A stretch of 16,947 bases of DNA. It comes from Delta-02 sp964513565 (GTDB lineage: Bacteria > Desulfobacterota > Syntrophorhabdia > Syntrophorhabdales > Syntrophorhabdaceae). Positions 1-6,086 of the stretch are shown in pieces (the first letter of the stretch is position 1; the number at the start of each line of letters is the position of its first letter). The stretch lies in contig CAZENE010000056.1 of NCBI GenBank assembly GCA_964513565.1, forward strand, positions 1-16,947, read 5' to 3'. The translations under genes were made by a program, and so were the position numbers. The notes under the pieces are model-generated. The model searched no databases. It was not told where the DNA came from and saw nothing but the letters and a program-made list of their open reading frames with translations.

Positions 1-7
1 TCTACCG

Positions 8-27
8 TGAGCCGGGTCCACGGCTCA
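8..27. repeat. Small inverted repeat at window edge
   Basis: TGAGCCG (8-14) and CGGCTCA (21-27) form a 7-bp perfect stem with a 6-base loop. It lies just beyond the point near 50 where the IstA reading frame stops matching the family. It could mark the edge of another element, but no T-tract follows on either strand and no function can be assigned. Confidence 0.3.
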
Positions 28-49
28 AGGGGAATTCTCCGACAGGCTC

Positions 50-451
50 CTAGGTATCGTAGGGAACAGCAGGAAGAGCCGTAAGCAGGGACTTCTCCTT
101 CTCCCACCGCCCGGATACGGGCTGCCAGTACGTGCCATGTAACCTTCTGTTCGCCGTCTCGGAGAGCCACGCCCGTATATCCTGATTCGTCTTCTCCAAC
201 GAGACACAGGAGTAGCCCCTCCAGAAGCGTTCCCTCACATAATGGATCGGACGCTCCACTTTGCCCTTCACCCACGGCGCATACGGAGGACAGAGTCGAG
301 GGTGGAACTCGTAGTGGTTGGCAAACCGGGAGAATTCAATATTGAAGACGGGCCGCCCGCTCTGCCTTTTGATCACGACGTGCTTCAAAACCGTATAGCC
401 ACCCTTATACCCCATGCTTACGAGCCTATCGAAGATCCACGAACACTGCGA
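50..451 (-). pseudogene. istA: IS21-family IstA transposase, C-terminal fragment with a displaced segment
   Basis: The frame is open from about 451 to the TAG at 50-52. The part below about 382 is the end of the IstA catalytic core and the region after it. It reads KHVVIKRQSGRPVF, then CPPYAPWVKGKVERP, where the Glu is the last residue of the DDE triad, then RERFWRGY. It ends early at PAVPYDT, where IstA proteins normally continue into a C-terminal beta domain. The part at 383-451 reads QCSWIFDRLVSMGYKGGY. In IstA proteins of this type that segment follows the N-terminal HTH region, ahead of the catalytic core. Here it is fused in frame, through shared bases around TTGAAG, to the end of the core. 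The gene is therefore rearranged and dead. The family call is strong, from motif recognition. Confidence 0.8.
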
Positions 452-452
452 C

Positions 453-488
453 TATCTCGGTGGCGTCCCGAAAGAAATCCTCTACTAC
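453..488 (+). pseudogene. Inverted IstA micro-segment (YLGGVPKEILYY)
   Basis: On the plus strand these 12 codons read YLGGVPKEILYY, the IstA core motif usually seen as FGGVPxEILYDN, which carries the second catalytic Asp. The flanking IstA pieces are on the minus strand, so this piece is inverted. Flipping 449-495 joins HAFD to YLGGVPKEILY in frame on the minus strand. Where the family has the catalytic Asp, a Tyr is present, probably because the breakpoint lies there. Confidence 0.7.
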
Positions 489-752
489 TGTGTCGAAGGC
501 ATGGATATGACAGTCCATGAAGGCCTCAAGGGTCCGCTTTTCGACGAACTCGACGTACATGGCGCGTGCATAGCCGAGGACCATGGCGAAGGCATAGACG
601 GTATGGATGGTTCCACCGGGCTCCTCAATCTGGAAGTCTCCCCATTCGACCTGAGCCTGGAAGGCGGGCTCCGTTTCGAACCTGATGTAGGCGATCCTGG
701 TCTTCTCATTCTTGATGGCCCTGACCGCATCTACGAAGGCCACGACCTCAAC
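489..752 (-). pseudogene. istA: IS21-family IstA transposase, catalytic core fragment
   Basis: Minus-strand codons read AIKNEKTRIAYIRFETEP, then QAQVEWGDFQIE. Here Glu-Trp-Gly-Asp replaces the common VDWGDF, so the usual first catalytic Asp may be changed to Glu. VLGYARAMYVEF and FMDCHIHAFD follow. This is the RNase-H-like core of IstA. The match ends at HAFD (about 495), where the inverted micro-segment begins. Upstream of about 752 the match fades into a short stretch (about 740-772) that I cannot place. No start codon of its own is expected, because this is an internal piece. Confidence 0.8.
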
Positions 753-772
753 GACACCTTGCGGGCCGTGAA

Positions 773-868
773 CTTGCCCGGAGGCTCGAACGTGCCGTCG
801 GCATCCTCGGCAAGGTCATCGACCAGACCGACAGGCGCAGAAACGAGAAGGTCCCCGCATCGGAAAAG
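773..868 (+). pseudogene. C-terminal fragment of the IS5/ISNCY-like DDE transposase, inverted
   Basis: In the frame starting CTT GCC CGG AGG the plus strand encodes LARRLERAVGILGKVIDQ, then TDRRRNEKVPASEK. This resembles the region shortly before the last catalytic Glu in DDE transposases of the IS5/ISNCY-like group, where EK is usually followed by something like VVSIFEPHT. The match stops at 868, exactly where the IS21 tip begins. The N-terminal part of the same kind of protein ends at 1189 on the opposite strand. Flipping 773-1188 makes the two continuous and in frame. Confidence 0.65.
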
Positions 869-960
869 TGTGGATGGCAAAATAAAAGGGTACCAAAAAT
901 GGCGGTGAAAAGTGTACCAGCCTGGGAATGAAAACGTGGTAATGCAAGGAGGTGTTGCCA
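869..960 (+). mobile_element. Left terminal region of the IS21-family element
   Basis: The element tip appears to be TGTGGATGG at 869, since IS21-family ends begin with TG. Two copies of GTACCA (890-895 and 914-919) lie 24 bp apart, like the multiple terminal repeats of this family. A good ribosome-binding site, AAGGAGGT at 946-953, precedes the GTG start of istA at 961. No target duplication can be checked because the other end is missing. Confidence 0.6.
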
Positions 961-1181
961 GTGATTACCAAGGAGATATTTATGGACATCAAAGCGATGA
1001 ATCGGAACGGGTTGAGTATCAGGAGAATTGCAAACATTACCGGTCTTCACCGCAAGACGGTGAAGCGCCACCTCGAAGGCATGTCGTTACCCGAGTACCA
1101 CAAGACGAAACGGAAAGGAAGCATTCTTGACCCCTTTCGGCCGATGATCGACGCGTACCTCGAAGAGGACGACTATCAGAA
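961..1181 (+). pseudogene. istA: IS21-family IstA transposase, N-terminal fragment
   Basis: Starting at the GTG at 961 the product reads MITKEIFMDIKAMNRNG, then SIRRIANITGLHRKTVKRHL, a helix-turn-helix with the spacing of IstA N-termini. Then come LPEYHKTKRKGSILDPFRPM and YLEEDDYQ. After DDYQ the frame runs into antisense of the neighbouring transposase (from about 1182), so the protein is truncated at about 73 residues. The next expected IstA segment (SWIFDRLVSMGYKGGY) lies at 383-448 on the other strand. Chosen over the ATG-like start at 952 because of the Shine-Dalgarno spacing of 7 bases. Confidence 0.8.
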
Positions 1182-1188
1182 GGGCAAG

Positions 1189-1869
1189 CTCGGCGATCGC
1201 TTCAAGGGCATATGTCTTTACCTGCCCCGGATAATGGAGGAGGTCGCGGTAGGCATTCACCCGTACCGCGTCTTTGCGCGCGTTGAGGATCGTCATGACT
1301 CTTTTCTTCACCACCCGCCTGTGGTCGCTGAACCGGTACGACGGCACCGGGAGGAGTTCCTTCCCCTCGGTGAGCCAGCGGGTGATGATGCGGATGCCGT
1401 CGGCGAGAAGGGTTGAATCCGTGGGGTGATGGATGTTGGTCTTAACCCCCGTCGAGTCGACCCTGACGACAGATCCGGTCTCCATCCCCTCCTGCATCGC
1501 ATAGCAGGTGATCTCGCGGAGGATCGCCTCCCAGGTCTCCTCCCTGATCGCCTTGATGTTCTCCTGGAGGATAGATTTGCAGGGGTATTGCCCCATGTTG
1601 AGACGGGAGAAGCTCCGGAAGGCGTGGGAGTCCTCCAGGTGAAAGGCGAGCTCCTCGTAGCCGAGCTGGCGGTACTGCTTGAGGACGGCGCAGCACAGGA
1701 CCTGCCTGCCGGTATCGGGACGGGATGTCCCGACAAGATCCCGGAAGACAAGGTCCATGAGGCGGGGGTTGTCATCGAGGCTCTCTGACACCTGTTCAAG
1801 TTCCTTTACGATGGAGCTTCTGGCAATGGGAGAAAAGAGACTCATCTGAGAGGTGAATTTCTGGCGCAT
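1189..1869 (-). pseudogene. DDE transposase of the IS5/ISNCY-like group, N-terminal two-thirds
   Basis: The minus frame starts at 1869 with MRQKFTSQMSLF. It has a DUF772-like N-terminal segment (LKQYRQLGYEELAFHLEDS, then AFRSFSRLNMGQ). The first catalytic block follows, VVRVDSTGVKTNIHHPTDS, with the conserved Asp in VDST, then a region rich in Arg and Lys (SDHRRVVKKRVMTILNARK). True homology ends at EAIAELA (about 1183-1189); the frame stays open by chance to 1087 through antisense of istA. The C-terminal catalytic Glu region is absent. A related C-terminal piece lies inverted at 773-868. Nearly all neighbouring transposase sequence is broken, so this copy is inactive. Confidence 0.8.
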
Positions 1870-1995
1870 CCGGGAATCCTCGTTGCGGTGTATTTGCTAA
1901 TGATAATAATCTGTTATCGTCATCATTATACGAGATTCGACAAACAATTGACCAGCACTTTATTGCCTTTTTGTGTTATATTTCATGGAGTTGGG

Positions 1996-2011
1996 GTTTC
2001 CGGACGGAAAC
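1996..2011. repeat. Palindrome, candidate outer end of the IS5/ISNCY-like element
   Basis: GTTTCCGGACGGAAAC has 6-base perfect arms around GGAC. It lies about 130 bp upstream of the transposase start at 1869, a plausible place for a terminal inverted repeat. The rest of 1870-2167 is AT-rich and holds no gene I can support. The partner end would lie past the missing C-terminus and is not seen, so the assignment is tentative. Confidence 0.3.
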
Positions 2012-2167
2012 TAATTCGATATTCGCATCGGTATATAGCTTTTCACTTCGTTTGCTGGCAAAAAACACGCAAGGTAGGTGATTAACGACGGAGTGGATGT
2101 GGTTGTCCCAAGATCGGAACCTTTAAACTTTACAATGAAATAGCCTTCCTGGACCGTGGAACCGCCG

Positions 2168-2734
2168 TTATTTAAACCAGTGGTAGAGGAAAAACCAGAC
2201 GATCTTGCCATACTCTCCCGCAACCTTCCTGACGGAACTCTGATGAAAAAACCATATTGCGTCCATGCGCTTTTCGTAGCGGGTCGGAACAAACAGCATA
2301 CGATAACCAGTCCCGGAAAAAACTCTGCCGGCGATTAGCTTGATGCGCCTCATATGATAGGGAGAACTGACGAATATGGCTGATTTCAAACCCTTTTGGT
2401 CCATGATCTTCTTTGCCTCGAGCACCTCTATATGAGTGTCTTCATATACGACGGGATAATGGGCGGGGCGCGCAGGGGCCCTGTTGCGCAATGCCCGTCC
2501 CAGGTCGGGCGCCTGCGCTATCCTCCCGTAGGCGGGGATAAGAAGATAATCGGCATATCCATCACGAACCAAACGTACGGCTTCAGCCCTGCGCTCCCGG
2601 TATTCATTGCCGAGGAACAGAATAACGGTATCTGTTTTCTGAGGCTTGTCTTCGTAGACGAGGTAATGGGGTGCATAGATGAACAAAACGGCGAACAAAA
2701 CCAGGACGCCAATTGCCGCTGCGAAAGGTTTCAT
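2168..2734 (-). CDS. DUF218/YdcF-family membrane-anchored protein
   Basis: A 188-residue protein. Residues about 4-22 (FAAAIGVLVLFAVLFIYAP) form one N-terminal membrane segment. A DUF218 (YdcF/SanA-like) domain follows, with TDTVILFLGNEYRERRAEA near its start and AIFVSSPYHMRRIKLI in the second half, the typical S-PYHxxR block of the family. Family members are implicated in cell-envelope functions, but the biochemical activity is poorly defined. The ATG at 2734 is chosen because it follows the galE stop by 7 bases and leads directly into the membrane segment. An in-frame start at 2788 would add 18 charged residues and overlap galE by 47 bases. It is probably cotranscribed with galE, which suggests an envelope-polysaccharide link (inference). 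No terminator is visible downstream. Confidence 0.8.
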   Translation of the reverse strand: MKPFAAAIGVLVLFAVLFIYAPHYLVYEDKPQKTDTVILFLGNEYRERRAEAVRLVRDGYADYLLIPAYGRIAQAPDLGRALRNRAPARPAHYPVVYEDTHIEVLEAKKIMDQKGLKSAIFVSSPYHMRRIKLIAGRVFSGTGYRMLFVPTRYEKRMDAIWFFHQSSVRKVAGEYGKIVWFFLYHWFK

Positions 2735-2741
2735 TTGTTTT

Positions 2742-3722
2742 TCAAGCTCTTCCGGAGAGCTTCTGCTCCCATTTCCAGGCAGTCTCAATTATGAAAGGCA
2801 GATTATCGTGCAGGGGAGTCCAGCCCGTGAGCTTCTTAAGTTTCGAACTGTCCGCAACAAGCTCGGGTGGGTCTCCAGGCCGTCGTTGCGCTAGTTCAAC
2901 CGGAAATTTCACGCCGGTGACCTTTTTCGCAACTTCGACCACGTCGAGGACGGAAAATCCATGACCGTAGCCGCAATTCATAACATCGGAAAGCCCGGTA
3001 TTCCTCAGGTACATAAGGGCAAGGAGATGTGCCGAACTCAGGTCCGCCACATGAATATAGTCGCGCACGCATGTGCCGTCCCTGGTGGGGTAATCGGTAC
3101 CGAATACGGAAAGTTTTTCCTGCTTGCCCTGTGCGGTCCTGAGAGCGCGGGTGATTAGATGGGTGGCATGGCTGTACGCCTGCCCGATCTGGCAGTCGGG
3201 GTCAGCTCCGGCAACGTTGAAATAGCGCAGGGAGATATACTTCAAATCAGAACTGGCGGCGACGTCCTCGATAATCTTTTCAACCATAACCTTTGTCATT
3301 CCGTAGGGGTTGATCGGTCTGAGGGGGGTGTTCTCTTCAACCGGGCTTAATTCCGGGGCCCCATATGTGGCGGCGGTCGATGAATATATGAAATATTTAA
3401 TGCCAAGTTCCGTTGCCGCATCGATCAGATTTATGCTGTTTATAACATTGTTCCTGTAGTACAAAAGGGGCTCACGCGTTGATTCCTCCACCTGGATAGA
3501 AGCGGCGAAGTGCATCACCGCATCGGGTTCGTAGTCTTTCAGTGTATTCCTGACCAATTGACGGTCGCCCAGATCGCCCCGGACAAGCGCCCCGGACAGT
3601 ACAGCCCATTCATGACCGGTTGAAAGATTATCATAAATAAGGACGTTATGACCGTGCCGACCGAGTAGTTTTACCACATGACTGCCAATATAACCGGCTC
3701 CGCCGGTAACAAAAACCTTCAT
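2742..3722 (-). CDS. galE: UDP-glucose 4-epimerase
   Basis: A 326-residue extended short-chain dehydrogenase, within the usual GalE length. It interconverts UDP-glucose and UDP-galactose in the cytoplasm using bound NAD. The NAD-binding motif GGAGYIGSH is at residues 7-15. The catalytic Ser/Thr region is YSSTAATYG (113-121) and the catalytic pair is Tyr140/Lys144 in NPYGMTK. LRYFNVAGADP and DGTCVRDYIHVADL are both strong GalE signatures. The ATG at 3722 is preferred over the one at 3761 because GGGAGGT lies 7 bases ahead and the Rossmann fold begins at once. It leads a two-gene unit with the DUF218 gene. Together with the galT-like gene at 6825 it could supply UDP-galactose for surface glycans. 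Confidence 0.95.
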   Translation of the reverse strand: MKVFVTGGAGYIGSHVVKLLGRHGHNVLIYDNLSTGHEWAVLSGALVRGDLGDRQLVRNTLKDYEPDAVMHFAASIQVEESTREPLLYYRNNVINSINLIDAATELGIKYFIYSSTAATYGAPELSPVEENTPLRPINPYGMTKVMVEKIIEDVAASSDLKYISLRYFNVAGADPDCQIGQAYSHATHLITRALRTAQGKQEKLSVFGTDYPTRDGTCVRDYIHVADLSSAHLLALMYLRNTGLSDVMNCGYGHGFSVLDVVEVAKKVTGVKFPVELAQRRPGDPPELVADSSKLKKLTGWTPLHDNLPFIIETAWKWEQKLSGRA

Positions 3723-3835
3723 GTACGCTACCTCCCGCCTGATATTCGCCCAACACGGCATAGGTTATGTATTTCGAACTCAACTTGGAACCGTGTTTTT
3801 CCGAGCAGTCTGAGAATATAATAAACCGCCTGTTC

Positions 3836-3844
3836 ATTATAACA
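3836..3844 (-). promoter_or_regulatory. Candidate extended -10 promoter for galE
   Basis: On the minus strand TGTTATAAT combines a perfect TATAAT (3841 down to 3836) with the TGn extension. No good -35 hexamer lies at the right distance, which fits an extended -10 promoter. Transcription would start near 3829, about 105 bases before the galE ATG. Confidence 0.4.
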
Positions 3845-4047
3845 CAAATCCACGCCTCAGGGTAACCGGCAGCGTCCCTAAAACGCCTTCCGGCAGCGAA
3901 TAAATAAATTATAGATATATGAAATTGGCGATAGGCGGCGGTCACAACATTTCGACACCCGCCGCTGCCTGTGATCTTTCACCGCATAAAATAAGGTGAT
4001 CAGGCGTGTTATGACCGGGGGCCTCACTTTTCAATAATTGACTTGTA

Positions 4048-4056
4048 TGTTATACT
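4048..4056 (+). promoter_or_regulatory. Candidate extended -10 promoter for the PilZ gene
   Basis: TGTTATACT at 4048-4056 is an extended -10 element. A TTGACT at 4038-4043 lies too close to serve as its -35. The start codon at 4104 is 47 bases downstream. Confidence 0.4.
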
Positions 4057-4103
4057 GATGTATCGCAAATGATGAGCGATAGAAACAGTTTCAAGGGGGA
4101 TGC

Positions 4104-4586
4104 ATGAAAAAAGATGTAACAATTTGTTTCAGGACCAACGAAGAATTGAAACACACTCTGGAAAAGATAGCAGAGGTTGAAAGACGGTCATTATCTTCGA
4201 TCATAGAGAATATTCTTCATGGTCAGGTAAAAGACAAAGTGGAGCTGAAAGGCACTAAAAAAGAGAGAAGAAGATATCAGCGCAAGGAAGTGTCATTGCC
4301 AGCCTTTGTCTACAAACACGAAGCCAAAGAATCGACGCTCCAAACCGGGATAGTTATCAGTATTTCGCTTGGAGGTCTAAGAATCTCCATACCTCAGGAA
4401 TATGAGGTCGTGAACGATGCCGAATTCGATACCATTTTCAGCATTCCGAACGAGAAGACACCGGTAAAGATGAGGTGCGCGATCAAAAGGATAGTTGAAG
4501 GAGGTGATTCGACCAAAGAGCTTGGCGCCGACTTCATTGACGGAGATTTTCCCAGCTATCAGAAGCTGCATCGATATCTGGCTTAA
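4104..4586 (+). CDS. PilZ-domain protein with ribbon-helix-helix-like N-terminus
   Basis: A 160-residue cytoplasmic protein. Residues 4-40 look like a ribbon-helix-helix (CopG/Arc-type) unit: a short strand VTICFRT, then helices ELKHTLEKIAEVE and SLSSIIENILHG. Residues about 55-160 form a PilZ domain, with RRYQR (R56 and R60, the RxxxR half of the cyclic-di-GMP site) and SISLGG (86-91). The second motif is normally D/NxSxxG, and here Ser86 takes the first position. Known PilZ domains bind cyclic di-GMP, and RHH domains usually bind operator DNA as dimers. A second-messenger-responsive DNA-binding protein is therefore a reasonable inference, not a demonstrated function. The Shine-Dalgarno AAGGGGG sits 5 bases ahead of the ATG. 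It is monocistronic and points away from galE. Confidence 0.8.
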   Translation: MKKDVTICFRTNEELKHTLEKIAEVERRSLSSIIENILHGQVKDKVELKGTKKERRRYQRKEVSLPAFVYKHEAKESTLQTGIVISISLGGLRISIPQEYEVVNDAEFDTIFSIPNEKTPVKMRCAIKRIVEGGDSTKELGADFIDGDFPSYQKLHRYLA

Positions 4587-4670
4587 AATTGGTCTCAGGT
4601 TCATGGATCAAGTTTCAAGCGGTATTATTCCCGTGGAAAGGCGCGGGCAGTCCGGGCAACGGGGGCTACC

Positions 4671-4687
4671 CCGGGGCCAGGCCCCGG
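4671..4687. terminator. GC-rich palindrome between two convergent genes
   Basis: CCGGGGCCAGGCCCCGG is a perfect palindrome around a central A, in a GC-rich 60-base stretch unlike its AT-rich surroundings. It lies between the ends of the PilZ gene (plus) and the radical SAM gene (minus). It could be a terminator or a REP-like element, but no T-run follows it on either strand, so the terminator label is weak. Confidence 0.3.
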
Positions 4688-4759
4688 CTGAACACTAGGA
4701 AACCTAATTTATCCCGCACATTTTTAATTCGGAGACTTTCTTGAACCTTAAACGTCAAA

Positions 4760-6085
4760 CTACGGCTGTCTGGCGTACCGCTTCAGGCGGTTCAGGTCGT
4801 CTTCCGTGAAACCTTCCCAGGCGTAGGGGAAAAGGGCGTTGTTTTGGTAGATGGCATCCGCGGTTACGGGAAATCTTGCCATGTGCTTGAATTCATTATA
4901 CATAGGCGTGTGGGGTATTGGCGTATATTCGGCAATATATGGCGTAACATCAAGGCACCTCAGGTAATCTATGGCGTTCTTGACATCCTGCCATGCCTGT
5001 CGGGGTAAGCCAGCAAGGATATACACGCTAAGTTCGTCCCGTCGATAACCTGCTTTTTTCAAGGACCCTATAGCGCGTTCAAAGATCGCCCCCGTCACCT
5101 TTCCCCCTGTCTTCGATTGCACGAAGGGATCGACCGATTCAAGGCCGATGCGCACCTCCCGAAACCCTGACCGGACGAGGAGCTCGGCCACCTCGTCATC
5201 AATGAACGCGGCATTGACGGCATTCGGGTTATAAATGTCGATATCAAAGGTTAGGGCGGCTATTTTTTTCAAAAGTGGTTTTGCGAACTCCTCGCTTTGG
5301 TATAAAAAACTGTCGTCATATATAACGAATCGGCTCACCCCCTGCTCCTGCCAGTTAATGATCTCGCTCAAGACCGAGCCGGGGCTTCGGCGCATCATTC
5401 CCGGGTACATGTAAGATGTTGCGCAATAAGTGCAGCGAAATGCACAACCGAGTGATGTCAGAAGCGGCACAAACTCGATACGGTCGAGAAGGTCGTGCGC
5501 GGGATAGGGTAGTATGTCGAGATCGTTGAGCGTGGGCTTGAATGACAGCGTAAAACCAAGCTCATCTTCAATAAACCTGTAAAATTCACCGATCCTGTTT
5601 GCGGGGACGACGAGGTCGGCTGTTTTGAAATTCATCGAGGCCTGTTCATAACACAACGTCGGGTAGATTCCCCCGACGATGATTGCTGCCTCCGGGCGGA
5701 CCCTCCGCACTATTTCGGAGATTTCAACCGCTCCCCTGTACCAATACGTCATGATGGACGTGATCAGGACAAGATCGGGGCCTTCGCGCGTTTCAAGGAT
5801 CCGGGTAAATTCCTCCGGGGACATGCCGTATCTGCGAAGCTGTTTCGGGACGCCTTCCAGGCCTTCCGGTTTTGAGACCTTTTGCTTGATAAAAGGACCG
5901 CGGCCATCGGGTTTGCGCTTATCCTCCTGCACACGCATGCAGTCTATGAACTCGACCGGCATTCCGTTCTGTCTGAGTATTGATGAAACATAAAGGAGAC
6001 CCAGGGGGCTCGACCAGAAATTATATGCGGCAAAGTCGTATATATAAGGGTTTATGGCAAGCACGCGGGGCGGCGTTCTATGCAT
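4760..6085 (-). CDS. Radical SAM protein with N-terminal B12-binding-like domain
   Basis: A 441-residue protein. Residues about 1-185 resemble the cobalamin-binding-type Rossmann domain found ahead of many radical SAM domains (LGLLYVSSILRQNG, DLVLITSIMTYWYRG, AAIIVGGIYPTL). No DxHxxG motif is visible, so base-off B12 binding through His is not supported. The radical SAM core holds the cluster motif C214-x3-C218-x2-C221 in SLGCAFRCTYCATSY. VRIGLESVDP and YILAGLPRQAW follow, as in Elp3/MiaB-like cores. The substrate cannot be told from sequence. The ATG at 6085 is chosen because it begins one base after the rhomboid stop, implying translational coupling. A longer start at 6172 would read 29 residues back through the rhomboid gene. 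Confidence 0.85.
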   Translation of the reverse strand: MHRTPPRVLAINPYIYDFAAYNFWSSPLGLLYVSSILRQNGMPVEFIDCMRVQEDKRKPDGRGPFIKQKVSKPEGLEGVPKQLRRYGMSPEEFTRILETREGPDLVLITSIMTYWYRGAVEISEIVRRVRPEAAIIVGGIYPTLCYEQASMNFKTADLVVPANRIGEFYRFIEDELGFTLSFKPTLNDLDILPYPAHDLLDRIEFVPLLTSLGCAFRCTYCATSYMYPGMMRRSPGSVLSEIINWQEQGVSRFVIYDDSFLYQSEEFAKPLLKKIAALTFDIDIYNPNAVNAAFIDDEVAELLVRSGFREVRIGLESVDPFVQSKTGGKVTGAIFERAIGSLKKAGYRRDELSVYILAGLPRQAWQDVKNAIDYLRCLDVTPYIAEYTPIPHTPMYNEFKHMARFPVTADAIYQNNALFPYAWEGFTEDDLNRLKRYARQP

Positions 6086-6086
6086 A

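Larger units (their letters stand above)
773..1188. repeat. 416-bp inverted segment bounded by CTTGCCC / GGGCAAG
   Basis: CTTGCCC at 773-779 and GGGCAAG at 1182-1188 are a perfect 7-bp inverted repeat. They lie exactly where the transposase reading frames on the two strands break. Re-inverting this interval gives codons GAG CTT GCC CGG AGG CTC on the minus strand, reading AELARRLERAVGILG without a frame change. It also puts the IstA N-terminus on the same strand as the rest of istA. Confidence 0.7.
1..2012. mobile_element. Scrambled nest of two dead insertion sequences (IS21 inside an IS5/ISNCY-like element)
   Basis: This block contains only transposase fragments. From right to left it holds the N-terminal part of a DDE transposase (minus), the N-terminal part of an IS21-type IstA (plus) with its left end, a C-terminal piece of the first transposase (plus), and IstA catalytic and C-terminal pieces (mostly minus). 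The IS21 tip at 869 abuts transposase coding sequence at 868, so IS21 probably inserted into the other element. Later inversions then mixed the strands. The right limit is set at a palindrome at 1996-2011 that may be the outer IS end; the left limit is outside the window. No istB is present and no intact transposase remains, so the block should be immobile. Confidence 0.8.
3723..4103. other. 381-bp divergent intergenic region
   Basis: It separates galE (minus) from the PilZ gene (plus). I see a candidate promoter for each direction (entered separately), AT-rich stretches, and no convincing small gene. The open frame that runs through 3723-3945 upstream of galE has no recognisable protein content. 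The galE promoter would leave a leader of about 105 bases; I see no riboswitch fold that I recognise in it. Confidence 0.5.

Noticed and set aside
414..908. A long plus-strand open frame across the IS remnants as a single gene
   Set aside because: Only 453-488 reads as recognisable IstA sequence on this strand in this frame; most of the rest is antisense to a minus-strand IstA fragment, and at 773-868 the recognisable transposase fragment is in a different frame.
1087..1188. C-terminal 34 codons of the minus-strand transposase frame
   Set aside because: This part is antisense to the IstA N-terminus and carries no transposase motif; the true fragment ends at about 1189.
3723..3945. A minus-strand open frame upstream of galE
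   Set aside because: It has no family resemblance and overlaps the galE promoter and leader region.
4587..4760. A cyclic di-GMP riboswitch next to the PilZ gene
   Set aside because: The region lies downstream of the PilZ gene and between convergent genes, and no GEMM-type core could be matched; only a GC-rich palindrome is present.
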